A stretch of DNA of 64,000 bases from Sinorhizobium americanum. Its GTDB lineage: Bacteria > Pseudomonadota > Alphaproteobacteria > Rhizobiales > Rhizobiaceae. The DNA lies in contig NZ_LNQC01000077.1 in assembly GCF_001651855.1 (NCBI RefSeq), forward strand, positions 27,254-91,253, read 5' to 3'. This document shows positions 36,378 through 45,657 of the stretch, piece by piece (the stretch's first letter is position 1; each line of letters begins with the position of its first letter). The notes below the pieces were generated by a model, which was not told where the DNA came from, searched no databases, and was given only the letters and a program-made list of their open reading frames with translations. The translations under genes and the position numbers were made by a program.

Positions 36378-37940
36378 ATGACCCAGACAGCCCATCCCGA
36401 CACCGTCCTCATCGTCGATTTCGGCAGCCAGGTGACGCAGCTCATCGCCCGGCGCGTGCGCGAGGCCGGCGTCTACTGCGAGATCGTGCCGTTCCAGTCG
36501 GCTGAAGAGGGCTTCAGGCGCCTGAGCCCGAAGGCGGTGATCCTGTCCGGCAGCCCGGCATCGACCCTCGAGATCGGCTCGCCGCGCGCGCCGTCGGTGA
36601 TCTTCGAAAGCGGCCTGCCGGTCTTCGGCATCTGCTACGGCCAGCAGACCATGTGCGCCCAGCTCGGCGGCAAGGTGGAAAGCGGCCATCACCGCGAATT
36701 CGGCCGCGCCTTCCTGGAGGTCGAGAAGGATTGCGCCCTCTTCGACGGGGTCTGGTCGCTCGGCTCGCGCCACCAGGTATGGATGTCGCATGGCGACCGG
36801 GTGACAGCACTGCCCGAGGGCTTCGAGGTGGTGGCGACCTCTTCCAATGCCCCCTTCGCCTTCATCGCCGACGAGAAGCGCAAATATTACGCCGTGCAGT
36901 TCCACCCGGAGGTGGTGCACACGCCGGACGGCGCCAAGCTCATCTCCAACTTCGTCCACAAGATCGCCGGCATCCGCGGCGACTGGACGATGTCGGCCTA
37001 CCGCGCCAAGGCGGTCGAAGCGATCCGCCAGCAGGTCGGCGACAAGAAGGTGATCTGCGCGCTCTCGGGCGGCGTCGATTCCTCGGTTGCGGCGCTCCTC
37101 ATCCATGAGGCGGTCGGCGACCAGCTCACCTGCATCCTCGTCGACCACGGCCTGATGCGCAAGGACGAGGCGGCGAACGTCGTCGCCATGTTCCAGGAGC
37201 ATTACAATCTCCACCTGCTCCACATCGACGCATCCGATCGCTTCATCGGCGAGCTTACGGGCGTCAGCGATCCGGAGACCAAGCGCAAGATCATCGGCCG
37301 GCTGTTCATCGAGGTCTTCGAGGAAGAGGCGAAGAAGCTCGGCGGCGCCGATTTCCTCGCCCAGGGCACGCTTTATCCGGACGTCATCGAAAGCGTTTCC
37401 TTCACCGGCGGCCCGTCGGTGACGATCAAGTCGCATCACAATGTCGGCGGCCTGCCGGAGCGCATGAACATGCAGCTCGTCGAGCCGCTGCGCGAACTCT
37501 TCAAGGACGAAGTGCGCGTGCTCGGCCGCGAGCTCGGCCTGCCGGACAGCTTCATCGGCCGCCACCCCTTCCCCGGCCCCGGTCTTGCCATCCGCTGCCC
37601 GGGCGGCATCAGCCGCGAGAAGCTCGAAATCCTGCGCGAGGCGGATGCCATCTATCTCGACGAGATCCGCAAGGCAGGCCTCTACGACGCCATCTGGCAG
37701 GCCTTCGCCGTGCTGCTGCCGGTGCAGACGGTCGGCGTCATGGGCGACGGGCGCACCTACGAATTCGTCTGTGCGCTGCGCGCCGTCACCTCGGTCGACG
37801 GCATGACCGCCGACTTCTACCACTACGACATGGAATTCCTGGGCCGCGCGGCGACCCGCATCATCAACGAGGTGCGCGGCATCAACCGCGTCGTCTACGA
37901 TGTGACCTCGAAGCCGCCGGGCACGATCGAGTGGGAGTGA
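36378..37940 (+). CDS. guaA: GMP synthase (glutamine-hydrolysing)
   Basis: Makes GMP from XMP, glutamine and ATP; last step of guanine nucleotide synthesis. 520 residues, standard length. Class I amidotransferase domain at the N-terminus with the nucleophile in FGICYGQQ and the His-Glu pair in QFHPEVVHT; then the ATP-pyrophosphatase loop [10 protein letters not shown]; then the dimerisation domain ending in KPPGTIEWE. The stop is followed by a 150-base gap before a small gene. Confidence 0.97.
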   Translation: MTQTAHPDTVLIVDFGSQVTQLIARRVREAGVYCEIVPFQSAEEGFRRLSPKAVILSGSPASTLEIGSPRAPSVIFESGLPVFGICYGQQTMCAQLGGKVESGHHREFGRAFLEVEKDCALFDGVWSLGSRHQVWMSHGDRVTALPEGFEVVATSSNAPFAFIADEKRKYYAVQFHPEVVHTPDGAKLISNFVHKIAGIRGDWTMSAYRAKAVEAIRQQVGDKKVICALSGGVDSSVAALLIHEAVGDQLTCILVDHGLMRKDEAANVVAMFQEHYNLHLLHIDASDRFIGELTGVSDPETKRKIIGRLFIEVFEEEAKKLGGADFLAQGTLYPDVIESVSFTGGPSVTIKSHHNVGGLPERMNMQLVEPLRELFKDEVRVLGRELGLPDSFIGRHPFPGPGLAIRCPGGISREKLEILREADAIYLDEIRKAGLYDAIWQAFAVLLPVQTVGVMGDGRTYEFVCALRAVTSVDGMTADFYHYDMEFLGRAATRIINEVRGINRVVYDVTSKPPGTIEWE

Positions 37941-38093
37941 GCGCTGAGCTCGGGAAACAATTCCTCATCACCCCTACATCGGGTGTTTCATGACGGATGT
38001 CGCCTGAGCCGCGCCTTTCGTTAATGCTCGTCTCTGGACACGTTTTGCCCCTATGCTTTGAACGGGCCGCAATCACCCACTTACGAGGTTTCC

Positions 38094-38210
38094 ATGTCTC
38101 CCCAGGAAAAGCGCTTGCGCATCGTCCGCCAGGTTGTGATTTTCGGCGCCGTCATGGTCGCGTTTCTGATCTACGTGACTTACCGGCTCAAAACCGGCGA
38201 CTTCGGTTAG
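38094..38210 (+). CDS. Small membrane protein (38 aa)
   Basis: Single-pass protein: charged N-terminus (SPQEKRLRIVRQ), one hydrophobic helix (VVIFGAVMVAFLIYVTY) and a short polar tail, so probably in the inner membrane with the N-terminus inside. GAGG lies four bases before the ATG region, with usual spacing. It ends 58 bases before the desuccinylase-like gene on the same strand and may share its promoter. No family recognised. Confidence 0.6.
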   Translation: MSPQEKRLRIVRQVVIFGAVMVAFLIYVTYRLKTGDFG

Positions 38211-38268
38211 CGCCGCCGAACTGGCCGATATCGATTTGCAAAGCGTCTCGTGCAGAGGCAGAAACGAC

Positions 38269-39330
38269 GTGGAAATTTCCGAGATCATCATCGCCGGCGA
38301 TACGCCCGGCCTCGAATGGCGGCTGCCGGTGTTCCGGTTTACCGGGACTAGACCTGAGGCACCGCGGACCTATATCCAGGCCGCCCTCCACGCCAACGAG
38401 CTGCCCGGCACGGCACTGCTTCACTTTCTCCTAGAGCGACTGCGCCAGGCCGAGAGCGAAGGCGCGATCCTCGGCGATATCACCGTCGTCCCGCAGGCGA
38501 ACCCGATCGGATCGGCGCAGGCGCATTTCGGCGAGCTGCAGGGCCGCTTCGATCTCGGCACCCGCACCAACTTCAACCGCGACTTTCGGCTGATCGCACT
38601 CGGCGAGCGCGCCGGCCTCGTCGAGGGCCTCGATCGGCATTCGGCCATCGACCGGCTGAAGCGGCATCTCCTTCATATGGCGCTCGGCTGCGACCTGGTG
38701 CTCGACCTCCATTGCGACGACGAAGGGCTGCAATACGCCTATATCGACGAGGCCTTCTGGCCGGAGGCCGCGGACCTTGCCGCCGCACTCGACATGCGGG
38801 CGGTGTTCCTCTCCGACGGCGAAAGCTCCGCCTTCGAGGAGGCCGTCGCTTATGCCTGGAAACACGAGAGCGGCGGCGAAAAGAAGGTTTTGCTGCCCGG
38901 CCGGCTTTCGGCGACCGTGGAGCTGCGCGGCACGCGCGATGTCTATCCTGACCTGGCCCGCAAGGATGCCGAGGGCCTCTATCGTTTTCTCGCCGGACGC
39001 GGCGGCGTCGCGGCGAACGACGATCCTCTCCCGACCTTTGGCGGCGTGGTCGCGCCGCTCGACAATATCGAGATGATCCGCGCGCCGGCAGCCGGTGCGA
39101 TCCTCTTTCACCGGGACCCCGGCGAACGCGTCAAGGCCGGAGACCTGCTCGCGACGATCCTGGCCAGGCCCGGCATCCCGGATGGAGCGGTCGCGGTTCG
39201 GGCGCCGCAGGACGGCCTGATCGTCACCCGCGTTTCGACCCGCTTCGCCCGCCGCCGATCGGACCTGATGAAGATCGCCTGCGCCGAGCCGTCGCGGGCA
39301 TTGCGCAGGCCGGGGACGCTGGAGGCGTGA
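38269..39330 (+). CDS. Succinylglutamate desuccinylase/aspartoacylase family protein
   Basis: Zinc carboxypeptidase-fold deacylase, 353 residues from a GTG at 38269 (AGAGG ten bases upstream); a TTG at 38236 is an alternative. Zinc ligands are visible as HANELPG (H-x-x-E) and DLHCDD (the third His); the C-terminal third has a biotinyl/lipoyl-like beta-barrel (AGAILFHRDPGERVKAGDLL). The substrate may be an N-acyl amino acid; the family is broad. An RIME element follows. Confidence 0.86.
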   Translation: MEISEIIIAGDTPGLEWRLPVFRFTGTRPEAPRTYIQAALHANELPGTALLHFLLERLRQAESEGAILGDITVVPQANPIGSAQAHFGELQGRFDLGTRTNFNRDFRLIALGERAGLVEGLDRHSAIDRLKRHLLHMALGCDLVLDLHCDDEGLQYAYIDEAFWPEAADLAAALDMRAVFLSDGESSAFEEAVAYAWKHESGGEKKVLLPGRLSATVELRGTRDVYPDLARKDAEGLYRFLAGRGGVAANDDPLPTFGGVVAPLDNIEMIRAPAAGAILFHRDPGERVKAGDLLATILARPGIPDGAVAVRAPQDGLIVTRVSTRFARRRSDLMKIACAEPSRALRRPGTLEA

Positions 39331-39351
39331 CCCTTGAGTGACCCTTGAGCG

Positions 39352-39512
39352 CCCCTCATCCCCCCTGCCGGGACCTTCTCCCCCGCAGGCGGGGAGAAGG
39401 GGCATGCCGCAACGTCTCAGTCGCTCTCGCTGCATGCCGAAGCGGGAATAAAGTCGCCGCGAGTCTCCTTCGCCCCACTTGCGGGGAGGTGCCGGCAGGC
39501 GGATGGGGGGGC
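39352..39512. repeat. RIME-type palindromic element R5
   Basis: Begins CCCCTCATCCCCCCTGCCGG and ends with the matching CCGGCAGGCGGATGGGGGG; internal arms CTTCTCCCCCGC and GCGGGGAGAAGG. Lies between the convergent desuccinylase-like and Lrp genes. Confidence 0.8.
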
Positions 39513-39578
39513 ATGCGGCGGATACAATTACCGTGACCCGCACGTTGGAATTTCCCAACCGGGGCGAAACGGTCGCTG

Positions 39579-40049
39579 CTACGGCGTCGAACCACCCTGC
39601 AGCTTCGGGCTGTCGAGCAAAATCGTCGAGCGCAGCGTCTTGATCTCGGCGATCTGCTCGAACTCGCTCCAGAGCAGGCGCTTGTAATCCGCCACATCGC
39701 GCACCGCGATCTTCAGCAGAAAGTCGAAATCGCCGGCGACCGTATGGCACTCGACCACCTCAGGGATGCGCGATACCAGCTCGATGAACCGCTGTCCGAC
39801 CTTGGGGGCGGTGCGCTCCAGCGTCACCTCGACAAAGGCGTGGAAGCCGATGCCGAGTGCCTTTGGGTCGACGACGACCGTCTGACGGATGACGCCTGTC
39901 GAGTAGAGACGCGCCAGCCGCCGCGACAGCGGCGCCGGCGACAGCCCCACCTTGGCGGCGAGCTCGTTGTTGCTGAGCGATGCGTCATCGATCAGCAACC
40001 TGATGATCCGCCGGTCGGTCGCATCCAGTTCGGTTCGTTCGATTTCCAT
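39579..40049 (-). CDS. Lrp/AsnC family transcriptional regulator
   Basis: 156 residues from the ATG at 40049 (MEIERTELDATDRR). Winged HTH about residues 8-55 (SNNELAAKVGLSPAPLSRRL), then the RAM effector domain. Divergent from the aminotransferase gene across 193 bases, so it probably controls that gene in response to an amino acid. Confidence 0.9.
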   Translation of the reverse strand: MEIERTELDATDRRIIRLLIDDASLSNNELAAKVGLSPAPLSRRLARLYSTGVIRQTVVVDPKALGIGFHAFVEVTLERTAPKVGQRFIELVSRIPEVVECHTVAGDFDFLLKIAVRDVADYKRLLWSEFEQIAEIKTLRSTILLDSPKLQGGSTP

Positions 40050-40242
40050 CCCCAGATACCAGCAAATTCGTGCAGTAAATGTACAGCATACCGCAAAAAC
40101 AGACACCATCACCTACAAAACCAGACAAATCTATCGTCGATTTTGCGCCATGGCTATCTTAAACAGGAATCCGGCAAACGGCTTGCCTTTAGACAAACTC
40201 AAGACGACTATCGACCGGTCACCGCTTCAAGGATTTTCCAGC

Positions 40243-41412
40243 ATGTTCGACGCCCTCACCCGCCAACCCGACGATCCGTTGCTGGCCCTGATCGGCCTGT
40301 TCAGTAAGGATGAACGCCCCGGCAAGGTGGATCTCGGCGTCGGCGTCTATCGCGACGAAACCGGCCGCACGCCGATCTTCCGCGCCGTCAAGGCGGCGGA
40401 AAGGCGGCTGCTTGAGACGCAGGAGACGAAGGCCTATGTGGGCCCCGAGGGAGACCTCGTGTTCCTCGACCACCTGTGGGCCCTCGTCGGCGGCGAGACG
40501 GTCGAGCGCAGCCATGTGGCGGGCGTGCAGACGCCCGGCGGCTCCGGCGCATTGCGGCTTGCGGCCGACCTGATCCATCGCATGGGCGGCCGGAAGATCT
40601 GGCTCGGCCTGCCGAGCTGGCCAAACCACGCGCCGATCTTCAAGGCAGCGGGGCTGGAAATCGCCACCTACGATTTCTTCGACATTCCGTCGCAGTTGGT
40701 GAGCTTCGACAATCTCGTCAGCGCGCTCGAAGGTGCTGCCGCCGGAGACGCCGTGCTCCTGCATGCGAGCTGCCACAACCCGACCGGCGGGGTGCTGTCC
40801 GAACCCCAGTGGATGGAGATCGCCGCGCTCGTTGCCGAGCGCGGCCTGCTGCCGCTCGTCGACCTCGCCTATCAGGGTTTTGGCCGCGGCCTCGAGCAGG
40901 ACGTCGCCGGGCTTAGGCACCTCTTGACCGTCGTTCCGGAAGCGCTCGTCGCGGTTTCCTGCTCGAAATCCTTTGGGCTCTACCGCGAGCGCACCGGCGC
41001 GATCTTCGGCGTCACCACCTCGTCCTCCTCCGCCGATACGGTGCGTTCCAATCTCGCCGGCCTTGCCCGCACCAGCTATTCGATGCCGCCGGACCATGGC
41101 GCGGCAGTCGTCCGCACGATTCTGGCCGATCCCGAACTTGCCCGCGACTGGGCTGAGGAATTGGAAGGCATGCGGCTGCGCATGACCGGCATCCGCAAAA
41201 TGCTCGCCGAGGGCCTCAGGGGCCGCTGGCAGAGCTTGGGCGCGATCGCCGGCCAGGAAGGGATGTTCTCGATGCTGCCGCTCGCCGAAGCGGAGGTGAT
41301 GCGGCTCCGGACCGATCACGGCATCTACATGCCGGGTTCGGGGCGCATCAACATTGCCGGACTGAAGACGGCGGAGGTCGCCGGTGTCATCCAGAAATTC
41401 ACCAGCCTCTGA
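40243..41412 (+). CDS. Aromatic/aspartate aminotransferase (class I, AspC/TyrB type)
   Basis: PLP-dependent transaminase, 389 residues. The Schiff-base lysine is in SCSKSFGLYRERTG; GVYRDETG near the N-terminus and HASCHNPTGG are class I landmarks; the C-terminal arginine region GRINIAGL fits substrate carboxylate binding. Similar rhizobial enzymes act on tyrosine, phenylalanine and aspartate; the exact preference cannot be read from sequence. ATG at 40243 has AAGGA upstream. Likely regulated by the divergent Lrp. Confidence 0.9.
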   Translation: MFDALTRQPDDPLLALIGLFSKDERPGKVDLGVGVYRDETGRTPIFRAVKAAERRLLETQETKAYVGPEGDLVFLDHLWALVGGETVERSHVAGVQTPGGSGALRLAADLIHRMGGRKIWLGLPSWPNHAPIFKAAGLEIATYDFFDIPSQLVSFDNLVSALEGAAAGDAVLLHASCHNPTGGVLSEPQWMEIAALVAERGLLPLVDLAYQGFGRGLEQDVAGLRHLLTVVPEALVAVSCSKSFGLYRERTGAIFGVTTSSSSADTVRSNLAGLARTSYSMPPDHGAAVVRTILADPELARDWAEELEGMRLRMTGIRKMLAEGLRGRWQSLGAIAGQEGMFSMLPLAEAEVMRLRTDHGIYMPGSGRINIAGLKTAEVAGVIQKFTSL

Positions 41413-41425
41413 TCGGATCGCCGGA

Positions 41426-42055
41426 ATGACAGCCGACAGCGAAGCGGTCGACACCACGGTCGAACGCCACAAACACTACGAGGACGTGCTCGCCATCCTG
41501 ACCGGCACGCTCATCGTCTCCCTGGGGGTGGTGATCTACAGCAAGGCGGTGCTCTTGACCGGCAGCACCGCCGGGTTGGCGCTGCTCCTGCAATATGCGA
41601 CCGGCACCAGCTTCTGGCTGATGTTCTCGCTCGTCAACCTGCCCTTCTACATCTTGGCGGTGAAGCGCCTTGGCTGGCTCTTCACGCTGCGGACTTTCCT
41701 GGCGGTCAGCCTCGTCTCGCTCTTCTCGCGGCTGACGACGCAATGGGTCGAGTTCGCTCGGCTCGACCCGGTCTATGCGGCGGTCGTCGGTGGCGGGCTG
41801 ATGGGGATGGGACTGCTGGTGCTCTTCCGCCACCGCACGGGCCTCGGCGGCATCAACATCCTGGCGATCTACCTGCAGGAAAAGAGCGGCATCCGCGCCG
41901 GCTATTTCCAGCTTGCCGTCGACCTCGCGATCCTGGCCGCCGCCTATTTCGTACTGCCGCCCGCCAACCTGATGCTGTCGGTCCTCGGTGCAACCGTCGT
42001 CAACATGATGCTGGCAATCAACCATAGGCCCGGGCGCTATGTCGGCGTGACCTGA
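41426..42055 (+). CDS. YitT family membrane protein
   Basis: 209 residues, about five to six hydrophobic segments of the YitT/DUF161 family (starts with LAILTGTLIVSLGVVIYS; GGLMGMGLLVLFRHRTGLGGINI is the conserved glycine-rich part). Function unknown. ATG at 41426, only 13 bases after the aminotransferase stop, so probably co-transcribed. Confidence 0.86.
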   Translation: MTADSEAVDTTVERHKHYEDVLAILTGTLIVSLGVVIYSKAVLLTGSTAGLALLLQYATGTSFWLMFSLVNLPFYILAVKRLGWLFTLRTFLAVSLVSLFSRLTTQWVEFARLDPVYAAVVGGGLMGMGLLVLFRHRTGLGGINILAIYLQEKSGIRAGYFQLAVDLAILAAAYFVLPPANLMLSVLGATVVNMMLAINHRPGRYVGVT

Positions 42056-42133
42056 GATCGCCGGTTCCGGACTTTTCTCCGCCGCCGCGCGCGCCTATGT
42101 GTGATCCCGAATCTGGACGGAAGAGAATAGGCA

Positions 42134-42484
42134 ATGGCGGTCACCATTTACGGCATCAAGAACTGCGACACGATGAAGAAGGCGCGCGGCTGGCTCGACG
42201 GCAGCGGCACGGCCTACCGGTTCCACGACTACAAGGCCGAGGGCATCGATCGCGCTCACCTCGAGCGGTGGTGCGCGGAGCTCGGCTGGGAGGCGGTCCT
42301 CAATCGCCAGGGCATGACCTTCCGCAATTTGCGGGAGGCGGAGAAGCAGGAGCTGACCGCCGAAAAGGCGATCGCGCTGATGCTCAAGCAGCCGTCGATG
42401 ATCAAGCGCCCCGTGCTCGAAGCCGATAGCAAGCTGCTCGTCGGCTTCAAGCCCGAACTCTACGAAGCCGAATTCGGCGCTTAA
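42134..42484 (+). CDS. ArsC/Spx-like (YffB type) reductase family protein
   Basis: 116 residues, thioredoxin-like fold. Single active-site-type cysteine in GIKNCDTMKKA (Cys11) with no second Cys three residues on, as in the YffB group; GMTFRNL and KQPSMIKRPVL are family blocks. Physiological role unknown; glutathione-linked reduction has been suggested for the family. The deacylase gene begins five bases after its stop. Confidence 0.88.
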   Translation: MAVTIYGIKNCDTMKKARGWLDGSGTAYRFHDYKAEGIDRAHLERWCAELGWEAVLNRQGMTFRNLREAEKQELTAEKAIALMLKQPSMIKRPVLEADSKLLVGFKPELYEAEFGA

Positions 42485-42489
42485 GAGCG

Positions 42490-42963
42490 ATGTCTAGGAC
42501 GACCCGCGCAACGCAGACGCTCGCAAGGGCCGGCATCTCCTTCACGGTGCACAGCTACGAGTACGATCCGGGCGCCGAGCGCGTCGGCCTGCAGGCGGCC
42601 GACGCGCTCGGCGAAGATCCGTCGCGCGTGTTGAAGACGCTGATGGCGGAGGTGGACGGCAAGCCGGTCTGCTGCATCGTGCCCTCTGACCGGGAAGTGA
42701 GCATGAAGAAGCTCGCCGCCGCCTTCGGCGGCAAGTCGGCGAACATGATGAAGCCGGCCGACGCCGAGCGGCTGACCGGCTATCACGTCGGCGGCATCAG
42801 CCCCTTCGGCCAGAAGAAGCTCGTGCCGACCGCGATCGAGCAAGCCGCACTTGGCGAAGCGCTGGTGTTCATCAATGGCGGCCAGCGCGGGCTGCAGCTG
42901 CGGCTTGCGCCTAAGGACGCGCAGGCGGTGCTGAAAGCGATCGGCGCGCCCCTGATTTCCTGA
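42490..42963 (+). CDS. ybaK: Cys-tRNA(Pro) deacylase, YbaK/EbsC type
   Basis: Editing enzyme that hydrolyses Cys-tRNA(Pro) mischarged by prolyl-tRNA synthetase. 157 residues, YbaK/ProX fold, recognised from VLKTLMAEVDGKPVCCIVPSD, the lysine-containing MKKLAAAFG and GYHVGGISPFGQKK. Ends five bases from the convergent MarR gene. Confidence 0.92.
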   Translation: MSRTTRATQTLARAGISFTVHSYEYDPGAERVGLQAADALGEDPSRVLKTLMAEVDGKPVCCIVPSDREVSMKKLAAAFGGKSANMMKPADAERLTGYHVGGISPFGQKKLVPTAIEQAALGEALVFINGGQRGLQLRLAPKDAQAVLKAIGAPLIS

Positions 42964-42968
42964 CGAGG

Positions 42969-43409
42969 TCATGACAGTTTTGCAAGCAGCGCCGCGAGCG
43001 CCTTGGCCTCTGGCTCACTGAGCTTCGTGCCGACATGCGTCTCGATCGACTGCGAATAGATATCCCACATGCGAGCCCGCATCGCCCTCCCCGCTTCAGT
43101 GACGGTGACCCAGCAACCGCGCGCATCCTCGTCATAGGATTCGCGGCGCACCAATCCTTCCTTTTCCAGCCGATCGATCAGACGGGACAGATTGTATTGG
43201 GCAAGCAGCGTCCGGGCCTCGATCTCGAACGGGCGTAGCCTGCCTGCTTCGACCTTCACGAGTTCCCAGAGCACGTCGTACCAGGAAAGCGGGGGGAGCC
43301 CTGCCGCCTTAAACTCCTTTTCGATGGCCGCAAGAACGCGCTGCTGCGCCCGCATGAGCCCTATCCATGCGTCGGTGGTCGCTGATGTCGGCGCAGCTTT
43401 CTCTCTCAT
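42969..43409 (-). CDS. MarR family transcriptional regulator (near GST)
   Basis: 146 residues from the ATG at 43409 (MREKAAPTS). Winged HTH in the middle (ARTLLAQYNLSRLIDRLEKEGLVRR) with the wing DARGCWVTVTEAG. Divergent from a GST gene; two ATGCAATT-type palindromes sit in the 84-base gap, one directly beside its own start, so it probably represses both genes and responds to a small aromatic or oxidant ligand. Confidence 0.9.
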   Translation of the reverse strand: MREKAAPTSATTDAWIGLMRAQQRVLAAIEKEFKAAGLPPLSWYDVLWELVKVEAGRLRPFEIEARTLLAQYNLSRLIDRLEKEGLVRRESYDEDARGCWVTVTEAGRAMRARMWDIYSQSIETHVGTKLSEPEAKALAALLAKLS

Positions 43410-43411
43410 AC

Positions 43412-43423
43412 ATGCAATTACAT
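43412..43423. promoter_or_regulatory. MarR operator, imperfect copy
   Basis: ATGCAATTACAT, one base from a perfect palindrome; three bases before the regulator's start codon. Centre is 43 bases from the stronger site at 43452-43469, about four helical turns. Confidence 0.6.
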
Positions 43424-43451
43424 CTATCTTGACACGGTTCGCAAGCGGAGA

Positions 43452-43469
43452 TATATGCAATTGCATATA
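43452..43469. promoter_or_regulatory. MarR operator, perfect 18-base palindrome
   Basis: TATATGCAATTGCATATA, a perfect palindrome about 25 bases upstream of the GST start, sharing the core ATGCAATT with the site at 43412. Confidence 0.75.
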
Positions 43470-43493
43470 ATTCTCTCGCGAGCGGAGGCTCCC

Positions 43494-44180
43494 ATGACCG
43501 CGTCACTGACCCTGATCAGCCATCATCTCTGCCCCTATGTGCAGCGGGCCGCCATCGTGCTGACTGAAAAGGGCATTCCCTTCGAGCGCGTCTATATCGA
43601 CCTCGCCAACAAGCCGGACTGGTTCCTCAAGATCTCGCCGCTCGGCAAAGTGCCGCTGCTGCGCATCGCGCAGGACAAGGGCGAGGCGATCCTCTTCGAA
43701 AGCACGGTAATCTGCGAATATCTCGAAGACACTCAGCCGGGCACGAAACTCCATCCGACAGATCCTCTGGTAAGGGCACGGCACCGCGGCTGGATGGAAT
43801 TCGGCTCCTCCGTCCTTTCCGATCTCTGGGTCTATGAGACCACGCAGGACGGCGAGACGCTCGAAGCCAAGCGCAACGTGCTCAGGACGAAATTCGCGAC
43901 GGTCGAGGCAGAGCTCGGCGAGGGCCCCTATTTCGCCGGCGCCGATTTCAGCCTTGTCGATGTGGTCTTCGCGCCGATTTTCCGCTATTTCGACCTGTTC
44001 GACACGATCGCGGAGCACCGCATCTTCGATGGTCTGCAGCGCGTCGGCGCCTGGCGCAAGGCACTGACCGAGCGGCCGAGTGTCAAGGCGGCAGTCACCG
44101 TCGACTACGCCGAGCGACTGTTGGCGTTCCTCGAGAAACATGACGCGGCATTGCTGAAAACGGCACAGATCGCCGCCTGA
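43494..44180 (+). CDS. Glutathione S-transferase family protein (MarR-controlled)
   Basis: 228 residues from the ATG at 43494 (GGAGG upstream); the frame is open to 43455 but the extension runs through the operator. N-terminal thioredoxin-like domain with CPYVQRAAI (Cys at the active-site position), LGKVPLL and ESTVICEYLE; helical C-terminal domain. Probably detoxification of an electrophile or disulfide. Divergent MarR and two operators imply induction by a ligand. Confidence 0.9.
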   Translation: MTASLTLISHHLCPYVQRAAIVLTEKGIPFERVYIDLANKPDWFLKISPLGKVPLLRIAQDKGEAILFESTVICEYLEDTQPGTKLHPTDPLVRARHRGWMEFGSSVLSDLWVYETTQDGETLEAKRNVLRTKFATVEAELGEGPYFAGADFSLVDVVFAPIFRYFDLFDTIAEHRIFDGLQRVGAWRKALTERPSVKAAVTVDYAERLLAFLEKHDAALLKTAQIAA

Positions 44181-44262
44181 TTGGTGGAATACAGAGCCTT
44201 CTGTTTTTGCGGGAAGCGGTCTAAAACGGGCGCACCCGCATAACATCCGAGAAGGAGCTGCC

Positions 44263-45519
44263 ATGAACGCCCCCCTCCAGTCGGCCAGAAATCCCGTCGA
44301 CCCCGCCAAGCTCGAAAAGCTCGCCGAGGTCGCCATCAAGGTCGGCCTGCAATTGCAGCGCGGCCAGGACCTGGTGATGACAGCACCGATCGCCGCGCTG
44401 CCGCTCGTGCGGCTCATCACCAAGCATGCCTACAAGGCCGGCGCCGGGCTGGTGACGACCTTCTATGCCGACGAGGAGGCGACGCTCGCCCGCTACGCCC
44501 ATGCGCCGGACGAGAGCTTCGACCGGGCCAGCACCTGGCTCTATGAGGGCATGGCAAAGGCCTTCGCTGGCGGCGCGGCCCGTCTTGCGATCGCCGGCGA
44601 CAACCCGATGCTGCTCGCGTCCGAAGACCCGCAAAAAGTCGCCCGCGCCAACCGAGCCAATTCGATCGCCTACAAACCGGCGCTCGAAAAGATCTCCAAT
44701 TTCGACATCAACTGGAACATCGTCTCCTATCCGAACCTGTCCTGGGCGAAGCAGATGTTTCCGGACGATCCCGAAGCGATCGCCGTCGAGAAACTGGCAA
44801 ACGCCATCTTCGCCGCCTCCCGCGTCGACGCCGACGACCCGATCGCCGCCTGGGCGGACCACAATGCCAATCTCCGCCGGCGCTCGGCCTGGCTGAACGA
44901 GGAGCGCTTCGCGGCGCTGCATTTCACAGGTCCCGATACCGACCTGACGGTCGGGCTTGCGGACGGCCACGAATGGCACGGCGGCGCTTCGACCGCGAAG
45001 AACGGCATCACCTGCAACCCGAACATTCCGACCGAGGAGGTGTTCACGACGCCGCACGCGCTGCGCGTCGAGGGGCATGTGTCGAGCACCAAGCCGCTCT
45101 CGCACCAGGGCACGCTGATCGACAATATCCAGGTGCGCTTCGAGGGCGGCCGCATCGTCGAGGCAAAGGCGTCGCGCGGCGAGGAAGTGCTGAAGAAGGT
45201 GCTCGACACAGATGACGGCGCCCGCCGGCTCGGCGAAGTGGCGCTGGTGCCGCATTCCTCGCCGATCTCGGCCTCCGGCATCCTTTTCTACAACACGCTC
45301 TTCGACGAGAACGCCTCCTGCCACATCGCGCTCGGCCAATGCTATTCGAAGTGCTTCCTCGACGGCGCCAACCTCAGCGAGGAACAGATCCGCGCCCAGG
45401 GCGGCAATGCGAGCCTGATCCATATCGACTGGATGATCGGCTCCTGCGAAGTCGACATCGACGGGGTGCGCGCCGATGGCGCCCGCGTGCCAGTAATGCG
45501 CCAGGGCGAGTGGGTCTAG
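44263..45519 (+). CDS. M29-family metallo-aminopeptidase
   Basis: 418 residues, clan of thermophilic aminopeptidase T-like dizinc enzymes; broad N-terminal amino acid release in the cytosol. Landmarks: GQDLVMTAPIAALPLVR near the N-terminus, FTGPDTDLTVGLADGHEWHGG, NIPTEEVFTTPHALRVEG and the late HIALGQCY and HIDWMIGS metal/active-site blocks. AAGGAG lies about eight bases before the ATG. Followed by an RIME element. Confidence 0.93.
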   Translation: MNAPLQSARNPVDPAKLEKLAEVAIKVGLQLQRGQDLVMTAPIAALPLVRLITKHAYKAGAGLVTTFYADEEATLARYAHAPDESFDRASTWLYEGMAKAFAGGAARLAIAGDNPMLLASEDPQKVARANRANSIAYKPALEKISNFDINWNIVSYPNLSWAKQMFPDDPEAIAVEKLANAIFAASRVDADDPIAAWADHNANLRRRSAWLNEERFAALHFTGPDTDLTVGLADGHEWHGGASTAKNGITCNPNIPTEEVFTTPHALRVEGHVSSTKPLSHQGTLIDNIQVRFEGGRIVEAKASRGEEVLKKVLDTDDGARRLGEVALVPHSSPISASGILFYNTLFDENASCHIALGQCYSKCFLDGANLSEEQIRAQGGNASLIHIDWMIGSCEVDIDGVRADGARVPVMRQGEWV

Positions 45520-45537
45520 CTTCCGCCGGCATTTCCG

Positions 45538-45650
45538 CCCCTCTTCCGGCCTGCCGGCCACCTTCTCCCCGCAGGCGGGGCGAAGGCGACTCGCGGTACC
45601 GTTCCAGTCCCCTCTCCCCGCCGGCGGGGAGAGGGCTAGGGTGAGGCGCA
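45538..45650. repeat. RIME-type palindromic element R6
   Basis: CCTGCCGGCCACCTTCTCCC then GCAGGCGGGGCGAAGG, and CCCTCTCCCCGCCGGCGGGG closing with GAGGGCTAGGGTGAGG. Close in form to R1 at ugpA. Lies between the convergent aminopeptidase and EamA genes. Confidence 0.85.
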
Positions 45651-45657
45651 TTCCGCC

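Noticed and set aside
36198..37823. A 541-codon minus-strand frame opposite guaA.
   Set aside because: Antisense shadow of guaA with Asp/Arg/His-rich composition and no domain.
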